Assembly: GCA_033980235.1 (NCBI GenBank)
Contig: CM067072.1
Location: 26,070,192-26,134,191 of the forward strand
DNA from: Diadema setosum
Lineage: Eukaryota; Echinodermata; Echinoidea; Diadematoida; Diadematidae
Direction: 5' to 3'
Length of the DNA stretch: 64,000 nt
This document shows positions 36,400 to 47,378 of the stretch, piece after piece. A program made the translations under genes and the position numbers. The notes under the pieces are model-generated. The model was not told the DNA's origin, made no database searches, and saw only the letters and a list, made by a program, of their open reading frames with translations. Each line of letters opens with the position of its first letter. Position 1 is the stretch's first letter.

Positions 36400-36561
36400 C
36401 AAATATCGACTGCTTTCTTTCGGGCCATGGTAAAACTATTTGACCTCGGTGATGTCTCAACAGTGCCATGTCCCTCGACTTCGTCTCGGAACATAGCACT
36501 GTTGAGACATCACCTCGGTGCAAATAGTTTTACCATCTCCCTCTGCAGCAGTCGATATTTG
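36400..36561. repeat. Nested imperfect hairpin, about 70-bp arms
   Basis: Inverted segments: CAAATATCGACTGCT (36400-36414 with 36547-36561), ATGGTAAAACTATTTG (36427-36442 with 36521-36536) and GGTGATGTCTCAACAGTGC (36448-36466 with 36496-36514). The loop is about 29 bases, 36467-36495. It is probably a small foldback inserted in, or part of, the 1.15-kb element. Confidence 0.75.
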
Positions 36562-36634
36562 TATACACTGTACTTTATGACAGAGACCGTACTTCAAAAT
36601 CTTCAAAAATGGACTTATCGGTTTTTGCGAACTC

Positions 36635-36638
<4 letters not shown>

Positions 36639-36679
<41 letters not shown>
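36639..36679. repeat. (TA)n microsatellite, right flank
   Basis: About 40 bp of pure TA directly after the right terminal repeat. Confidence 0.95.
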
Positions 36680-36682
<3 letters not shown>

Positions 36683-36887
36683 TACAAACCAAATGTTACA
36701 TACGTACGTAAAAGTAATATGTACATAAATGAAAGACCAGTTATAGTCTTACATTTTACAAATCATTGCAGTGAAATTTTTCTTATCTAATCATGTTTCA
36801 TAGAAGGGATGCTTCTATTCTTTATCACTGAAAAGAGCAGAAATAAAATCGACATTGTTCGTTTGGCTTGTTATAGGACTTAAGTCA

Positions 36888-36954
36888 TATTATTATTATT
36901 ATTATTATTATTATTGTTATTATTATTATTATTATTATTATCATTATTATATTT
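36888..36954 (-). repeat. (ATT)n microsatellite, possible LINE tail
   Basis: ATT units with GTT and CAT variants, followed by TATTTATTCGATGAATGAGTCGCC, which looks like the 3' end of a minus-strand LINE. Two adjoining minus-strand frames (37300-37515 and 37079-37303, overlapping by 4 bp) follow, but no known domain is readable. A plus-strand IWNEFPLSFRSTLK-like stretch near 37387-37440 also resembles a LINE C-terminus. The assignment is unresolved. Confidence 0.4.
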
Positions 36955-38650
36955 ATTCGATGAATGAGTCGCCAAGGCTGTAGTACGATCAAATCAACAT
37001 TAAAAAAAAAATAAACCAAGTCGGGATGACAGTATATCAAGTTATGTCATAATCATCTAAAAGGCCAATGTCCTTAATTTAATAAAGCAGTTTAAAATCT
37101 AGACGTTGTTTATGCAAATTTTGTCTGCGTAAATGTGCATGAATTATCGCTAATAGAGTCAACAGACATCCAATAAAACGAGTGCTGGCACGTGAATAAT
37201 GTTCAAGGCACGCATATTTGGCGCTTGTTTTAACCTTATTTCTACTCAAATTTAAGTTATGAATTTCACTTAAACAGCCTTTGTAAATTCTGGCAAATGT
37301 CAAATATGCTTTATAACCTGATTTTCATGCATCCATACAGTGTTAATCTTGCTGTGTCTTGTGGAAGATGTTGACTTGTGCGATAAGATATGGAATGAAT
37401 TTCCATTGAGTTTCCGTAGTACGTTAAAAGACAAATTGAAAGACAATTGAATGCCCCCTAAAAATCGTTTAAATTGTTCACCCAGCAACCCTAGCCTTTT
37501 CACAATTCTGAGCAAAGAAGCTACTTAATGGGAAAAGGTAGCGAATCATAAGAAGAAAAAAAGTGTGAACCTATAATAAAAAAACCCCACCCAGTCCAAC
37601 ACTAAAAATACGAAACGGCTGACATTTTATTTTTTCTTCCTGTGAATGTGAAGATTTATTTAAGTTTCCTGCTCGACGAGGGAGAGAAGTAAGGAAAATG
37701 ACATTATTTAGACTAAATGGAGAGAAAAGGGGAATAAGAACTGTTGGTAAAAGAAAAATAAAAGACGCACAGAGAAGAAAAATGGCCTTGAGGTCGGAAA
37801 TAATAGCAAAGTGATGTTGACCATTAGGGACACAGGCAAAAGCCTGAAGATTACGACTGGCCGTCAGACGCCGCTGTGGAGACGACGTGAATCTTGACTT
37901 TCACGTTCCCAGCCATCGTAATAACATCGTGCAAGGCAACTCTCTCTCTCTGTTATATCTTTCCGAAGCGATGGACCATTACCATACTTCAGACCTTGTA
38001 TTACAATTATATATAAATTTTATATAAATCATACATAAATCATTAGCATTATATTTCAATGTACATCGAAGATTATGATTGCATGATTACTATTAGCGAC
38101 TTGTAATGATTGTTTTTGACAAAATACAATGACTAATAACTGGATACGACCATGCGTCTTTTTGGCCAAAACAACAGCAAAAAACAAACAAACAAACAAA
38201 AAAACTCACGATAAATGTGCCATCAGAAGCTATCTTTGTTAGTTTCTACAACCTCTGAGGCTAAAGTGCCGCTGTCCCGGGCAATTCGTCAACACGTCGC
38301 GGAATCACAAATCATGTGTGTCTCTATGAGCCCGAAGTTTTCCAAGATTCTGTGTACCATCCTTTCCTTCCAGGTCGCCAAGATCAACACAGACGCGAGG
38401 CTGCATGTGTTACCATGCTGACGGGTCTTTGTTTTCTTCTCCTTCCTCCTCCTCATCTTCCTCTTCTGCATCCTCCTCCTCATCTCCATCTTTATTCTCA
38501 TCCTCCCGCATCTAGCCACGCCACCCACCTCACCTCGATACTTCGGCACCTTACACTTTGACCTTTCTCAGACCTCATTAGCGCACGATCTCCGCTTGAT
38601 ATTATCACAGGAGGCATGCTAACTTTACGCAGTAATCAGGGCTCCTTTAC

Positions 38651-38812
38651 CACAAACACACACACGCACTCTCACACACACATTCCATCAAATACAAGAC
38701 ACGGACTCAAATACCCTATCACACACAAACCCACACGCACCAACCCACACACACGCACACACGCACACAACCACAGCCACGCACACCCCACACAGGCACA
38801 CAAGCACACACA
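38651..38812. repeat. Imperfect (CA)n-rich tract
   Basis: CA repeats mixed with CACG and CCCACA units over about 160 bp. Confidence 0.85.
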
Positions 38813-41410
38813 TGAATTCAACCAAAATTTTCTGTCCAATATCCGAGCAACCACTTACCTTTTCGAGAAGACTTCCTATTTTTTTTCTTTTTAAATCTTC
38901 CGTTCTGTTCTTTTTTTTTTTGTTCAGGAAGGATTCGAATCGGTTGGAAATCTTAGGTGTCTCAAAGAGGATTTAATCATTATTCACTGTAGTCCACATT
39001 GGTTAACATAATAATATTAGATGCTTTCTTCCTTTTTTGACTAGCTTTAAATGTCTCATGATGATCGAGTGATGTTAGTTTCCCCTTTGATAGAGACAAA
39101 TCAGATGAAGACTTCACTGGCAGAGCAAAGACAAGAGATCGCAACTGACAACAAGAAACCTCCACATGTAACGAGACATGTATTGTGCAGGTCATGGGTG
39201 TATATACACGCATAAAAATTATGTACATATAATGTCATGTGTTAAAAACACCGAAATTTGTAGAAAATGACAGAGTATAGATATGTGCTTTCAGGAGAGT
39301 GGTTGTAGTTAAGACGTATTTTGGCAAGTCATCGTTTGATATGCTTTTCATGACAATTTGCCAGGGAAGGACTCATAGTTACCTCGTCGCAATTGACGTT
39401 GTCCTTGTCTCTCTCTTTAAAAAAAAAACATCAGCAAACGATTCCCCTCAGAAGAGTCGATCCTTTTACAGGATTGGGAAGGGGACAATACTTAAAGAGT
39501 ATATGCGAGGGAGACATACTGCCGAACGGCAGAGGGTGTGTGTGTGGGTGTGCAGGGGGATAATATGTTTGCCCCTTCCCCGATATTTTCATTTATGTCC
39601 AAATGCATCCCTCCCCTTCCCCTCGAATTGGTATTCCATTTCATGCTCAAGTTGACCTTGACAAATAGTCAACGCAAAGATAGAAAGATGTTTCTCTTCC
39701 ATTTCACCTTGACCCCGGTATCATTTTTGCACGTGGAAAGGCCCGAAGATGAACAGATTGAGAACCTCAAAGTCCTCGTCATAACCAGCTTCTGGGCCAC
39801 CAAGCCCCTTAACCTGAATTGAGAGCTGTACATCGCTCACCTTCATTACAGGGACCATTTGTTGTCTCCTTTTTCCGTTTTCATCTATTCGAAAGTCTTA
39901 CCGGTAACAAAAAAAAAAAAGGATAAAATGTCATTGTGCCTCAGAAAGAGAGGTATACAGTTCACCCGTTTCGTCATTTTCTCATATACAGCTGACACGT
40001 CTTGAAAATTCAAAATTGAATAGAAACAACAAGGACAGAAGAAAAGCTATTGGCACCGCTTTGTCCGAGCTCGTCTTCATTCCTCTTGTCAAAGTGAAAT
40101 GGCTTGAAATGAGAAACACGAATCTGTCCCCAGGTCTTACACTCTTGCACTTACATGTACCTAATAAGAGGCCGGTGGAAACATGACAAATGTATTTTTC
40201 CCCTTTAACAAGATTGCCCACACCACTTCGATACATGAAATAAAGATTTACACCAACTGCCCACAGGCCGTGTAAGTCGCTCTAGAGTATTAATGTGTTT
40301 CGGTGTAATGATTGTTCAAAACCTCAGCTTGTGGAAGAAATCCCCAAATGCTCTTTTCTTCAATTATATTTTACCGAGAACCTCACTGGGGAAATACTGT
40401 CATAATATGGAGGCAGACGTATGTCAGCAGGATTTATCAGCAACATTTGGGCCATCAAATTAAAACGTGCCTGTGCTGTTGCGAGGATGTTTAAACCGCA
40501 AATCATACTAGCCGTGATCGTCTACAGATCTCAGAATTGTTGTGACAAACAGGTATAGGTAGGTAGTGATGACTTTTGAACAAAGATGCAATTCATTTCG
40601 AGGAAACACAAACTTGAAAGCTAATCTTCTTTTAGGTCGACTACACTAAGAACGAGATAACTCTTGTCTACAGTCGACTTTACGATGCTCTACAAGTGAG
40701 ATAATCTACCTCATAAAAGTGCAGTTTACGCTACGCTGTCACAGAGTGCTTACCATCGATTTTCCATGTTTAACCAGGTAGAACATTTACTACGATAGTG
40801 TCACATGATACAATCTCGACAACACCTTACATGAATGACTTGCACAATTTAGCCATTAATCAATCAGATCTCGACTGGAAGCAATAATAACATTCAATTC
40901 CTTCAGACCTTAGTTTGCCTCCACGTTTTCGTAAGGTAAAACATTTGAAAGAAATCACAACATACTAAGATAAGCGTGTTTTCGGATCAGCGTCAAGACA
41001 CTGATGACTTGTTTTTTATCAGATGCCAGTCACAGGTGATGTTAGGTCCTGAAGAAGGAGAATGCACTATTTCGTTAACCTCTCCGAGCATTTGCGAGGG
41101 ATGAAAATGTGATTCCGGTTGCTCCAATCCTTGCCTTAAATGCAATTAATTGAGCAGAAGTTCGCCCACACCGTCTGAAGAGATCATCTCATCCTATCAC
41201 ATCGGAATTGACATGCACTGGCTTCCTCCTGGCTCCCCTCTAGCGCAGCAAAGTCAGTGGGTCGAGTTTACCTGATATGGTCTTTCTGCATAGGATGCGA
41301 ACCTGTGTGGAGTCGATAAGTTGCCATATCGCTTCTGTCGTGTAAATCTAAAGTTCAACATTGTCCAGCTATAGTCCCCATGTGTATGCATTCACTCTTA
41401 ACCGCAAAAT

Positions 41411-41473
41411 TGTGTGTGTGTGTATGTGTGTGTGTGTGTGTTTTGTGTATGTGTGTGCGTGTTTGTGTGTGTG
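41411..41473. repeat. (GT)n microsatellite
   Basis: GT repeats with TATG, TTTT and GCGT interruptions. Confidence 0.9.
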
Positions 41474-42027
41474 GACTATCACTTCGGTAATTTGCAATAT
41501 CGTTGTATTCTTTCCATGTGATGTTATCCTAATAAGGTTTCCTGGGTGCATTTGCCACCCTCCCGAATTGTCCTAAGAAAACGTATAATTAAGGTCTACT
41601 GGCAAGGTGCTAAAGTGCCAAAATAAACGTCTCCAAACTCTGTGAAAACACTAACAGTCGGAGAGATCCGCGCTTCTCGAAAAGATGGCTCTTTCATCAC
41701 GTGTGTAATAAGATCAAGACGCGCTCGTATTTACCGACCAACAACCGGCTCGGTTTCGGGATTAGATAGGAGCTTGAGCCCCTGGAGGTACTATATGCGA
41801 GGGCCTATTGGAGCAGGATGGTTGGATACGAGGAGAGCTGTATTCATGGTATTTGGGCCAACTTCCGAATGGAATGGGGATTGGGACGAGCCACACCTTT
41901 AACAGGCCTTCCAGACTGAACGACTGATGATTTCCAGTTTATATCCAAACACCTATTAAAAAAACAAGCATTACACGTTGTTACTGCATCGTGGACTTCT
42001 GAACATCTCATGAATCAATCGTATGAA

Positions 42028-42066
42028 CAGATGAATGAATGAAATGAAATGAAATGATTGAAATGG
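42028..42066 (+). repeat. (GAAAT)n-type short tandem repeat
   Basis: GAATG and GAAAT units such as end many invertebrate LINEs. No LINE body is recognised upstream. Confidence 0.6.
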
Positions 42067-42168
42067 ATCATTGATATTATCCATCAGCTGTTAGTTGATT
42101 ACTTAAAATTATGACTTTCTATATCCTTCTGATACCTCTATCTTCTTCACTCCTCTATCATTTCACTG

Positions 42169-42240
42169 CACACACACGCACGCACGCACACACACACACA
42201 CACACACATACACACACACACACTCACACACACACACACG
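42169..42240. repeat. (CA)n microsatellite
   Basis: CA repeats with a few GC, TA and TC interruptions. Confidence 0.95.
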
Positions 42241-42587
42241 TACACTCGCATGTTTAGTATATCGTACATATTGACTATAGTCTTACTATGCATTCAATTG
42301 CATTTATCGCTCATGTATACTCAGAAAACACATTAACGCCGAGCGGCAAAAATATCACAAGTTCACATTAAAACTGTTGCCGATACAATTACACGTATAA
42401 TCTGTGATTGATGAGAATCAATCTTTTTGATTAAATCAATTAAGTTCACTCTTATTCAGATTCTTATTGACAGGAGATAGCTAATAAGCTCAAGATCATC
42501 TTTGCTTGCGGTTTGCAAGCTGTATAAAAGGATATATACGTATGTATGTGTATGATTATGATCTATCTATATCTATTTAACTATCTG

Positions 42588-42662
<75 letters not shown>

Positions 42663-42667
42663 ATATA
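42588..42667. repeat. (TA)n microsatellite, left of a foldback
   Basis: About 80 bp of TA with one TGTA and one TTTA interruption, about 33 bp left of the foldback. Confidence 0.95.
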
Positions 42668-42700
42668 ATGAAAGTTCTGCGTCGGTGTGTAGTAAATAGA

Positions 42701-43000
42701 TATCAAGAGTAAAATCAGTCGTATAAACACCGCAGGAGCCATAAAATTGGACTGACGTTTCGGTCAAAGACCTTTATCAAAGTAAGTCTGAAAATAAACA
42801 ATTAGATGCAAGAAGAAGACGCATAAGTCCAGCCAGGCTTTTGTTATTATTATTTGTATCTTGGCTTATGCGTCTTCTTAGTTTCTTGCATCAAATTGTT
42901 TATGTTCAGACTTACTTTGATAAAGGTCTTTGACCGAAACGTCAGTCCAATTTTTTTTTTGGCTCTTGCGGTGTTTATACGACTGATTTTACTCTTGATA
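42701..43000. mobile_element. 300-bp foldback element, about 135-bp arms
   Basis: Outer ends are TATCAAGAGTAAAATCAGTC at 42701 and its exact complement ending at 43000. Arms 42701-42836 and 42861-43000 match with small indels and a T10-run difference. Both carry TTTGATAAAGGTCTTTGACC-GAAACGTCAGTCC (inverted in the left arm). The motif, the inverted arrangement and the TA-rich flank match Penelope-like element remnants. No ORF. Confidence 0.7.
42917..42939 (+). ncRNA. Degenerate hammerhead-like core
   Basis: TTGATAA (42917-42923), A, stem GGTC/GACC (42925-42928 with 42932-42935) and GAAA (42936-42939) follow the hammerhead order, but the first C is T and the conserved G of CTGANGA is A, so it is probably inactive. 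The same arrangement, including the extra A before the stem, occurs at 17577-17603. An inverted copy lies in the left arm. Confidence 0.3.
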
Positions 43001-43372
43001 TATATATGGGCATTTCCGTGAGTTGTGCGACATGACCACCAAAATTTTACCCGCATATTTCAGGACAACTAGTAATCTTACTTTGTTAGCCATAGTTTGA
43101 AGTGTGTGAAACCAACTTTACCCTTAAGAAAAGTTCCCTTTTGTGCATTTTTATACCTTTTGAAACCAGAAAGCATTTTTTGACCTAAAAATCCCTAAAA
43201 ATGCATTTTTGTTGCTCTTTGTGATTATTTTTTATATTTGAGGCTCAAATCAAACTTTGTTTGGTTTTACAAATCAAAAATATATTAATCTAGCAGCAAA
43301 TAAAGTGGAGACCTCGATATAAGATATGTACTTCGGACACCAGCGTGCTCTTACATAGCTCGAGAAGCTGCT

Positions 43373-43590
43373 GTAACGTGAGTTACCGAAACATGAACTT
43401 TTTAACCTAGCAATTTTAATATGCCCAACTGAGACATGGTATTTTGGATTATCAAATAACTATGCAGCACACATCCAAGAAATATGATGGGACTTATAGT
43501 CTTTGCTTCAAATTCTCATAACAGAGGTCTTAAAATTGTAACGTGAATTACCATGTAACGTGAGTTACCACAATGTAACGTGAGTTACCG
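43373..43590 (+). repeat. Left subterminal array of GTAACGTGAGTTACCG
   Basis: Copies at 43373-43388, 43538-43552 (variant GTGAATTACC), 43555-43569 and 43575-43590. The last three are spaced 17 and 20 bp apart. A partial copy (CGTGAGTTGTGCG) touches the left terminal repeat at about 43018. Confidence 0.9.
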
Positions 43591-43792
43591 ACATGATTTT
43601 TCTTTAATACCAAGAAATGATATGAAGGTTGTGATTGTAAGTAACCAATGAGTACATGATTACTGAACTCTTGTATTAAGATTCTATTTCCAGTAGATTG
43701 TTATTCTCTTGGTCTCTCTCTATCACCAAACCAACTGGTCTACATGTACAAAGTATTAATTACACATGTTCATCACATGTGCTTCAACAGGT

Positions 43793-44555
43793 TCCAAATT
43801 TACTATTTAATATTACAGTGCATGTATACTTATCAGTTACGAAAGTTGTTAAAAGACATTTCCTCTTAAGCTGCATGGACCTTGTTCCAGCAAATTATCA
43901 AAATTTTGTGATAACTATTAATAGCCTCCTGATTGGGATAATCACTGCATGATTACTCTTGAAAAGTTCTTGTTTCTGTAATTCAAGTGTTTTTCATTTG
44001 ACATTTCATAGTTTATACCTACCTGTATAGACCAAAGCCATTGTTTATGAGGCTGAAACATTAACATGTGAACAGAATTTTAAGATTGGAGCTCGCTTCC
44101 TGCTGTTTTTTCTGAGATTTTTGAGAACTGAACATTGTGAATTTGACACGCTTATGTGTTTTATACTATTCTACTCTGAGGTTTTAGCTATATTGTTGCA
44201 AAATCCTACCATGAAACTTTTCCATGTTTACTATAATTTACATTACATGCTGATCTATTACCAAAAACTCGTTGAATGTGAACCTCATTATCAGACATTT
44301 TCTTTAAGAGCTGGACAGTCATGTACCTTAAAGCAAACTATCAACATTTTGCGATATTAATAGTTAGCATCCTGATCACAAAATATTTACTATTCATGTT
44401 TTTCATTGGGACTTACTGCTTCAGTCTGCTTGATTACTCTAGAAAATACTGGTATACTTTTTACATGTATGTACAATTTAAATAATGGCTACTTGACATT
44501 TCTTAGACCAAAGCCATTGTTTTTTAAGGCTTAAACATTTATGAATATGTTTTAT
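43793..44555 (+). repeat. Diverged direct duplication, period about 430-475 bp
   Basis: Copy 1 (about 43793-44075) and copy 2 (about 44221-44555) share in order TCCAWRTTTACTAT, GCAAAYTATCAAMATTTTG, a GATA...TATTAATAG...CATCCTGAT block, TGMTTGATTACTCT and ACCAAAGCCATTGTTT. Substantial divergence and indels indicate an old duplication inside the element. Confidence 0.6.
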
Positions 44556-45271
44556 TAAACTGATCATTATTTACTGGTAGCAGATAACTAAAATTTATCT
44601 GCAGTTTCTGTAATTCAAGTCTAATTTCTGTACCAGTTTAGTATAAGAATTTGTAAACAAATCAAACATACAATTGATTATTGAGTAATTCAAACAATTA
44701 TCAAATAATTGGAATATAAATTGCATTGTTTAAAAGTTAAAAGATTTATTGAAATATTCATTTCTGAACCTTTAAACTCTCCACAGACTACAGGTACAGG
44801 TCTCTAGTCTCGTGACTCAGTGTATTAAATGGAATAGTTTGTGGACGACTTGTTTTATCTAGATAGCCTGAAATCCATTTAAATTTGGAAAAAAAAAACC
44901 CAAAACAAATCAAATTCTCAATTAAATCCTCAATTTCTGGTGCATTTGTTAACTGGAAAAGAGTGCAATTTAATGAAATAGACTCTGTTTCATATCATTT
45001 TGTTGAATACAATTTTTGTCTCAGTACAAATGAAAGCTTGGAAAATGACTCAATTAAAAATGAAATTTATCTTCAAGTTGGTATTCTAAATGTAAAGTTT
45101 CCTGCCTTTTGGTAATCTCAAGGATTAAATGGGATTAATTACTGTCAGATCAATGTTTAAATCAATTTAGATTCTTTATTCACGGAGTTTGTTTGTGAAA
45201 AAAAGTTGTCTTGGTAAGTTTTCTTTGGATTATTAAGACAAAAAATTGTCTTGTGATCATGTGGACAAACT

Positions 45272-45669
45272 GTAACGTGAGTTACCGTAACGTGAGTTAC
45301 CGCTTCACATGACGATACCTGGAGAGTGTAAGACAATTTGAATTTTTACCATACTCGGTGATGTATGTTGTTTAGTCCATGACTTTGACACAATAGACTT
45401 TAAAGTCTCTCTGTTTCTTGTTTGAGGAAACTTTTGAATATAAGACATGCCAAATTTTTGCATGTCCAAATTATGTAACGTGAGTTACCGACATTTGTAG
45501 TGTTTTTTCTCATAGTTCTCATAAGAGTCTGTGGATGTAATGTTGCTGTGAGGTAGGATGGAGGTGCATGATACTCATTCACATATAGTAACTCATATCA
45601 CTAATTAGGTTTTAAGGATATTGATCTCAACGACCTAATTTTGAGTTCAAAATGTAACGTGAGTTACCG
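45272..45669 (+). repeat. Right subterminal array of GTAACGTGAGTTACCG
   Basis: Copies at 45272-45287 and 45287-45302 (sharing one G), 45475-45490 and 45654-45669. All are exact and in the same direction as the left array. Confidence 0.9.
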
Positions 45670-45678
45670 TGGAAATGC

Positions 45679-45680
<2 letters not shown>

Positions 45681-45715
<35 letters not shown>
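45681..45715. repeat. (AT)n microsatellite, right of the 2.67-kb element
   Basis: About 35 bp of AT starting at the base after the right terminal repeat. TATATATA also precedes the left terminal repeat. Confidence 0.95.
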
Positions 45716-45717
<2 letters not shown>

Positions 45718-46448
45718 CAATATACATGTTTTCATATATCTATCACGCATTACAAATAGTAACAGCTTGCTCGTCAAGTACGTAACTTGTGCGTCTTCTT
45801 TGCTGAGTCGATATGCATAAGACAGTAAGTAGTAAAGGTTGATAACCTAAAACCAAGCATATGAAATAAATATATGATTTGGGGCCTTATTCTCGAAGAT
45901 GAATTAGATCTGACATTTCCACATTCCCAAAATTCTTGCTGTATAGCAAGCAAGACTCATAAGCGTGCTGTGACATGAGTAGGAATATATTTCCCCGAAT
46001 TTCTCTTCTGAAATTGATCTACAACTATACCCGATGCACCGAAAGATATATAAAAAAAAGCGAATAGCTCTAGGACAAATGCAATGTCAAACATAGCTCT
46101 GATTTATGGGGCATCGCTGAATGGGACATTTCCATTTTATGGCATATTTCGCTTCTATCCAAGAGGTCTTCGTCTCGAACACTTTTGCCTGCATTGCCTC
46201 ATGGTGCCCCCATCTCCGCGATTTACCGCAAGGCAGGTGATGGTATAGGAACCACTCACGTACAACGTCAGGCTGGGATTACCTAGCTTCCGCTATGAAG
46301 GTAGGAAACAAAATGTGGCGACACGTTTCATTAATACATCAGGGATAAAATCGGCCCTCATTGCAAAACGGCAGCAAAAATCCACCAAGTGAGGCGTGTG
46401 TATGTAACATACATATGATACGCGAGTAGAAAAATCATAGTCTTGCAG

Positions 46449-46739
46449 GCTGTGAACAACCCGAGGGCTGGTTGCCAATGTGACTCTGTCGAAGCTATAT
46501 TACTGTATCTGACGGCATCCATCGCTTCGGGAAATGGGTGGAAGGACTCGCATTCCGTTATGTTCAGAGAGAAAGTAAATAAGAAATGGGTCTGCATCTT
46601 CAGACCTTTAAGTATCGATTACCATGTAAATAGCACTGGGACGAGATGGGGACTGTGTCTCTTTGACTTCTACCAAGACGAAGTAGGACATTATGTACCC
46701 GTCTTCTTAAAACGAAGGAAAAGAGATCATCGTTTTTAA
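46449..46739 (+). CDS. Candidate 3' terminal coding exon
   Basis: A 3' splice site (ATAGTCTTGCAG, ending 46448) is followed by 96 open codons (AVNNPRAGCQCDSVEA... to ...RRKRDHRF) and TAA at 46737-46739. ATAATAAAA near 46770 could be a poly(A) signal. Composition is GC-richer and less biased than surrounding frames, with distributed W, C, Y and H residues. The near-C-terminal GHYVPVFLK resembles the His-containing end of papain-like or OTU-type cysteine proteases, but this is only a resemblance. The frame is closed upstream at 46416, so if real the gene must be spliced. No upstream exon was identified. Confidence 0.35.
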   Translation, partial: AVNNPRAGCQCDSVEAILLYLTASIASGNGWKDSHSVMFREKVNKKWVCIFRPLSIDYHVNSTGTRWGLCLFDFYQDEVGHYVPVFLKRRKRDHRF

Positions 46740-47314
46740 AACTCGTGCTATCATTCTTCTTATCGTTTTATAATAAAATCGTCACCATAACAATGTTGTT
46801 GTTGATAAATGTAATTCTATGTTACATCTTGCCCTATCATTCTACTGAATTTAAGAGGAAACCATAATACAAGAATCAGGATGGGTGAGAGCGCTGCTTA
46901 ATAAACATGCATTGTTTTATTAATGACATTTGTATTATCATACATCATCTCAATGGCTGGGTGCCACAGGGCTGACATATTTACCTGAAATATTGAAGGT
47001 TTCATTGAAGGGATACCAGAAGATCATTCCCATTGATAATGTTTAGATGATCATATCAGTTTCCTATAGTCGTTGGTGCAATGAAGGCAGTGAAACCATT
47101 GTTTGGAATTAAGAACATATTTCGAGAGTTTGACAACAATCCTAAAATAGAATTTCACGCACAAGTTGACCAAACGGAGGGGAGGGGAAAGATTTGGGAG
47201 ATTCAAAATTCAATACGCTTAGACATACTTGAAACACGACTTCAATGGAAATGACACAGAAAGTCTCGGGTTGTAAACAGTCTTTGGTTTGGTTAGATGC
47301 AGACGCCAAACTGC

Positions 47315-47378
<64 letters not shown>

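Larger units (their letters stand above)
35488..36632. mobile_element. 1.15-kb element with perfect 24-bp terminal inverted repeats
   Basis: GTTCGCAAAAACCGATAAGT plus CCAT at 35488-35511 is repeated exactly inverted at 36609-36632. A (TA)n tract abuts each side (35397-35482 and 36639-36679), so the element appears to sit inside a TA microsatellite. The interior is CpG-richer than the surroundings and holds a small ORF (35953) and a nested hairpin (36400-36561). No transposase was recognised; it may be non-autonomous. Superfamily unknown. Confidence 0.65.
36955..42020. other. Long non-genic stretch
   Basis: About 5 kb with no convincing gene. It includes a pyrimidine-rich CCT/CTT tract (38431-38512), a CA-rich tract (38651-38812) and a GT-rich tract (41411-41473). 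Frames up to 118 codons (39299-39655) lack coding features. Confidence 0.5.
43008..45680. mobile_element. 2.67-kb element with subterminal palindromic repeat arrays
   Basis: The ends are GGGCATTTCC (43008-43017) and its complement GGAAATGCCC (45671-45680), each bordered by TA dinucleotides, as if inserted at a TA site. GTAACGTGAGTTACCG (an inverted GTAAC/GTTAC pair around GTGA) occurs eight times (one variant, one lacking the last G), all within about 600 bp of the left end or 410 bp of the right end, and all in the same direction. The 1.7-kb centre is very AT-rich, has no long frame and contains a diverged internal duplication. It is best read as a non-autonomous DNA transposon of unknown superfamily, the arrays being likely transposase-binding sites. 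A satellite or regulatory array is the alternative. Confidence 0.6.

Noticed and set aside
39299..39655. 118-codon plus-strand frame
   Set aside because: Contains a poly-Lys run from an A tract and no recognisable domain.
41642..41902. 86-codon frame without an ATG start
   Set aside because: No similarity and no splice signals; a chance frame in a slightly GC-richer patch.
43373..45669. CRISPR-like spaced palindromic repeats
   Set aside because: Spacings are irregular (1 bp overlap to over 1.5 kb), the copies lie at the ends of one element, and the DNA is eukaryotic.
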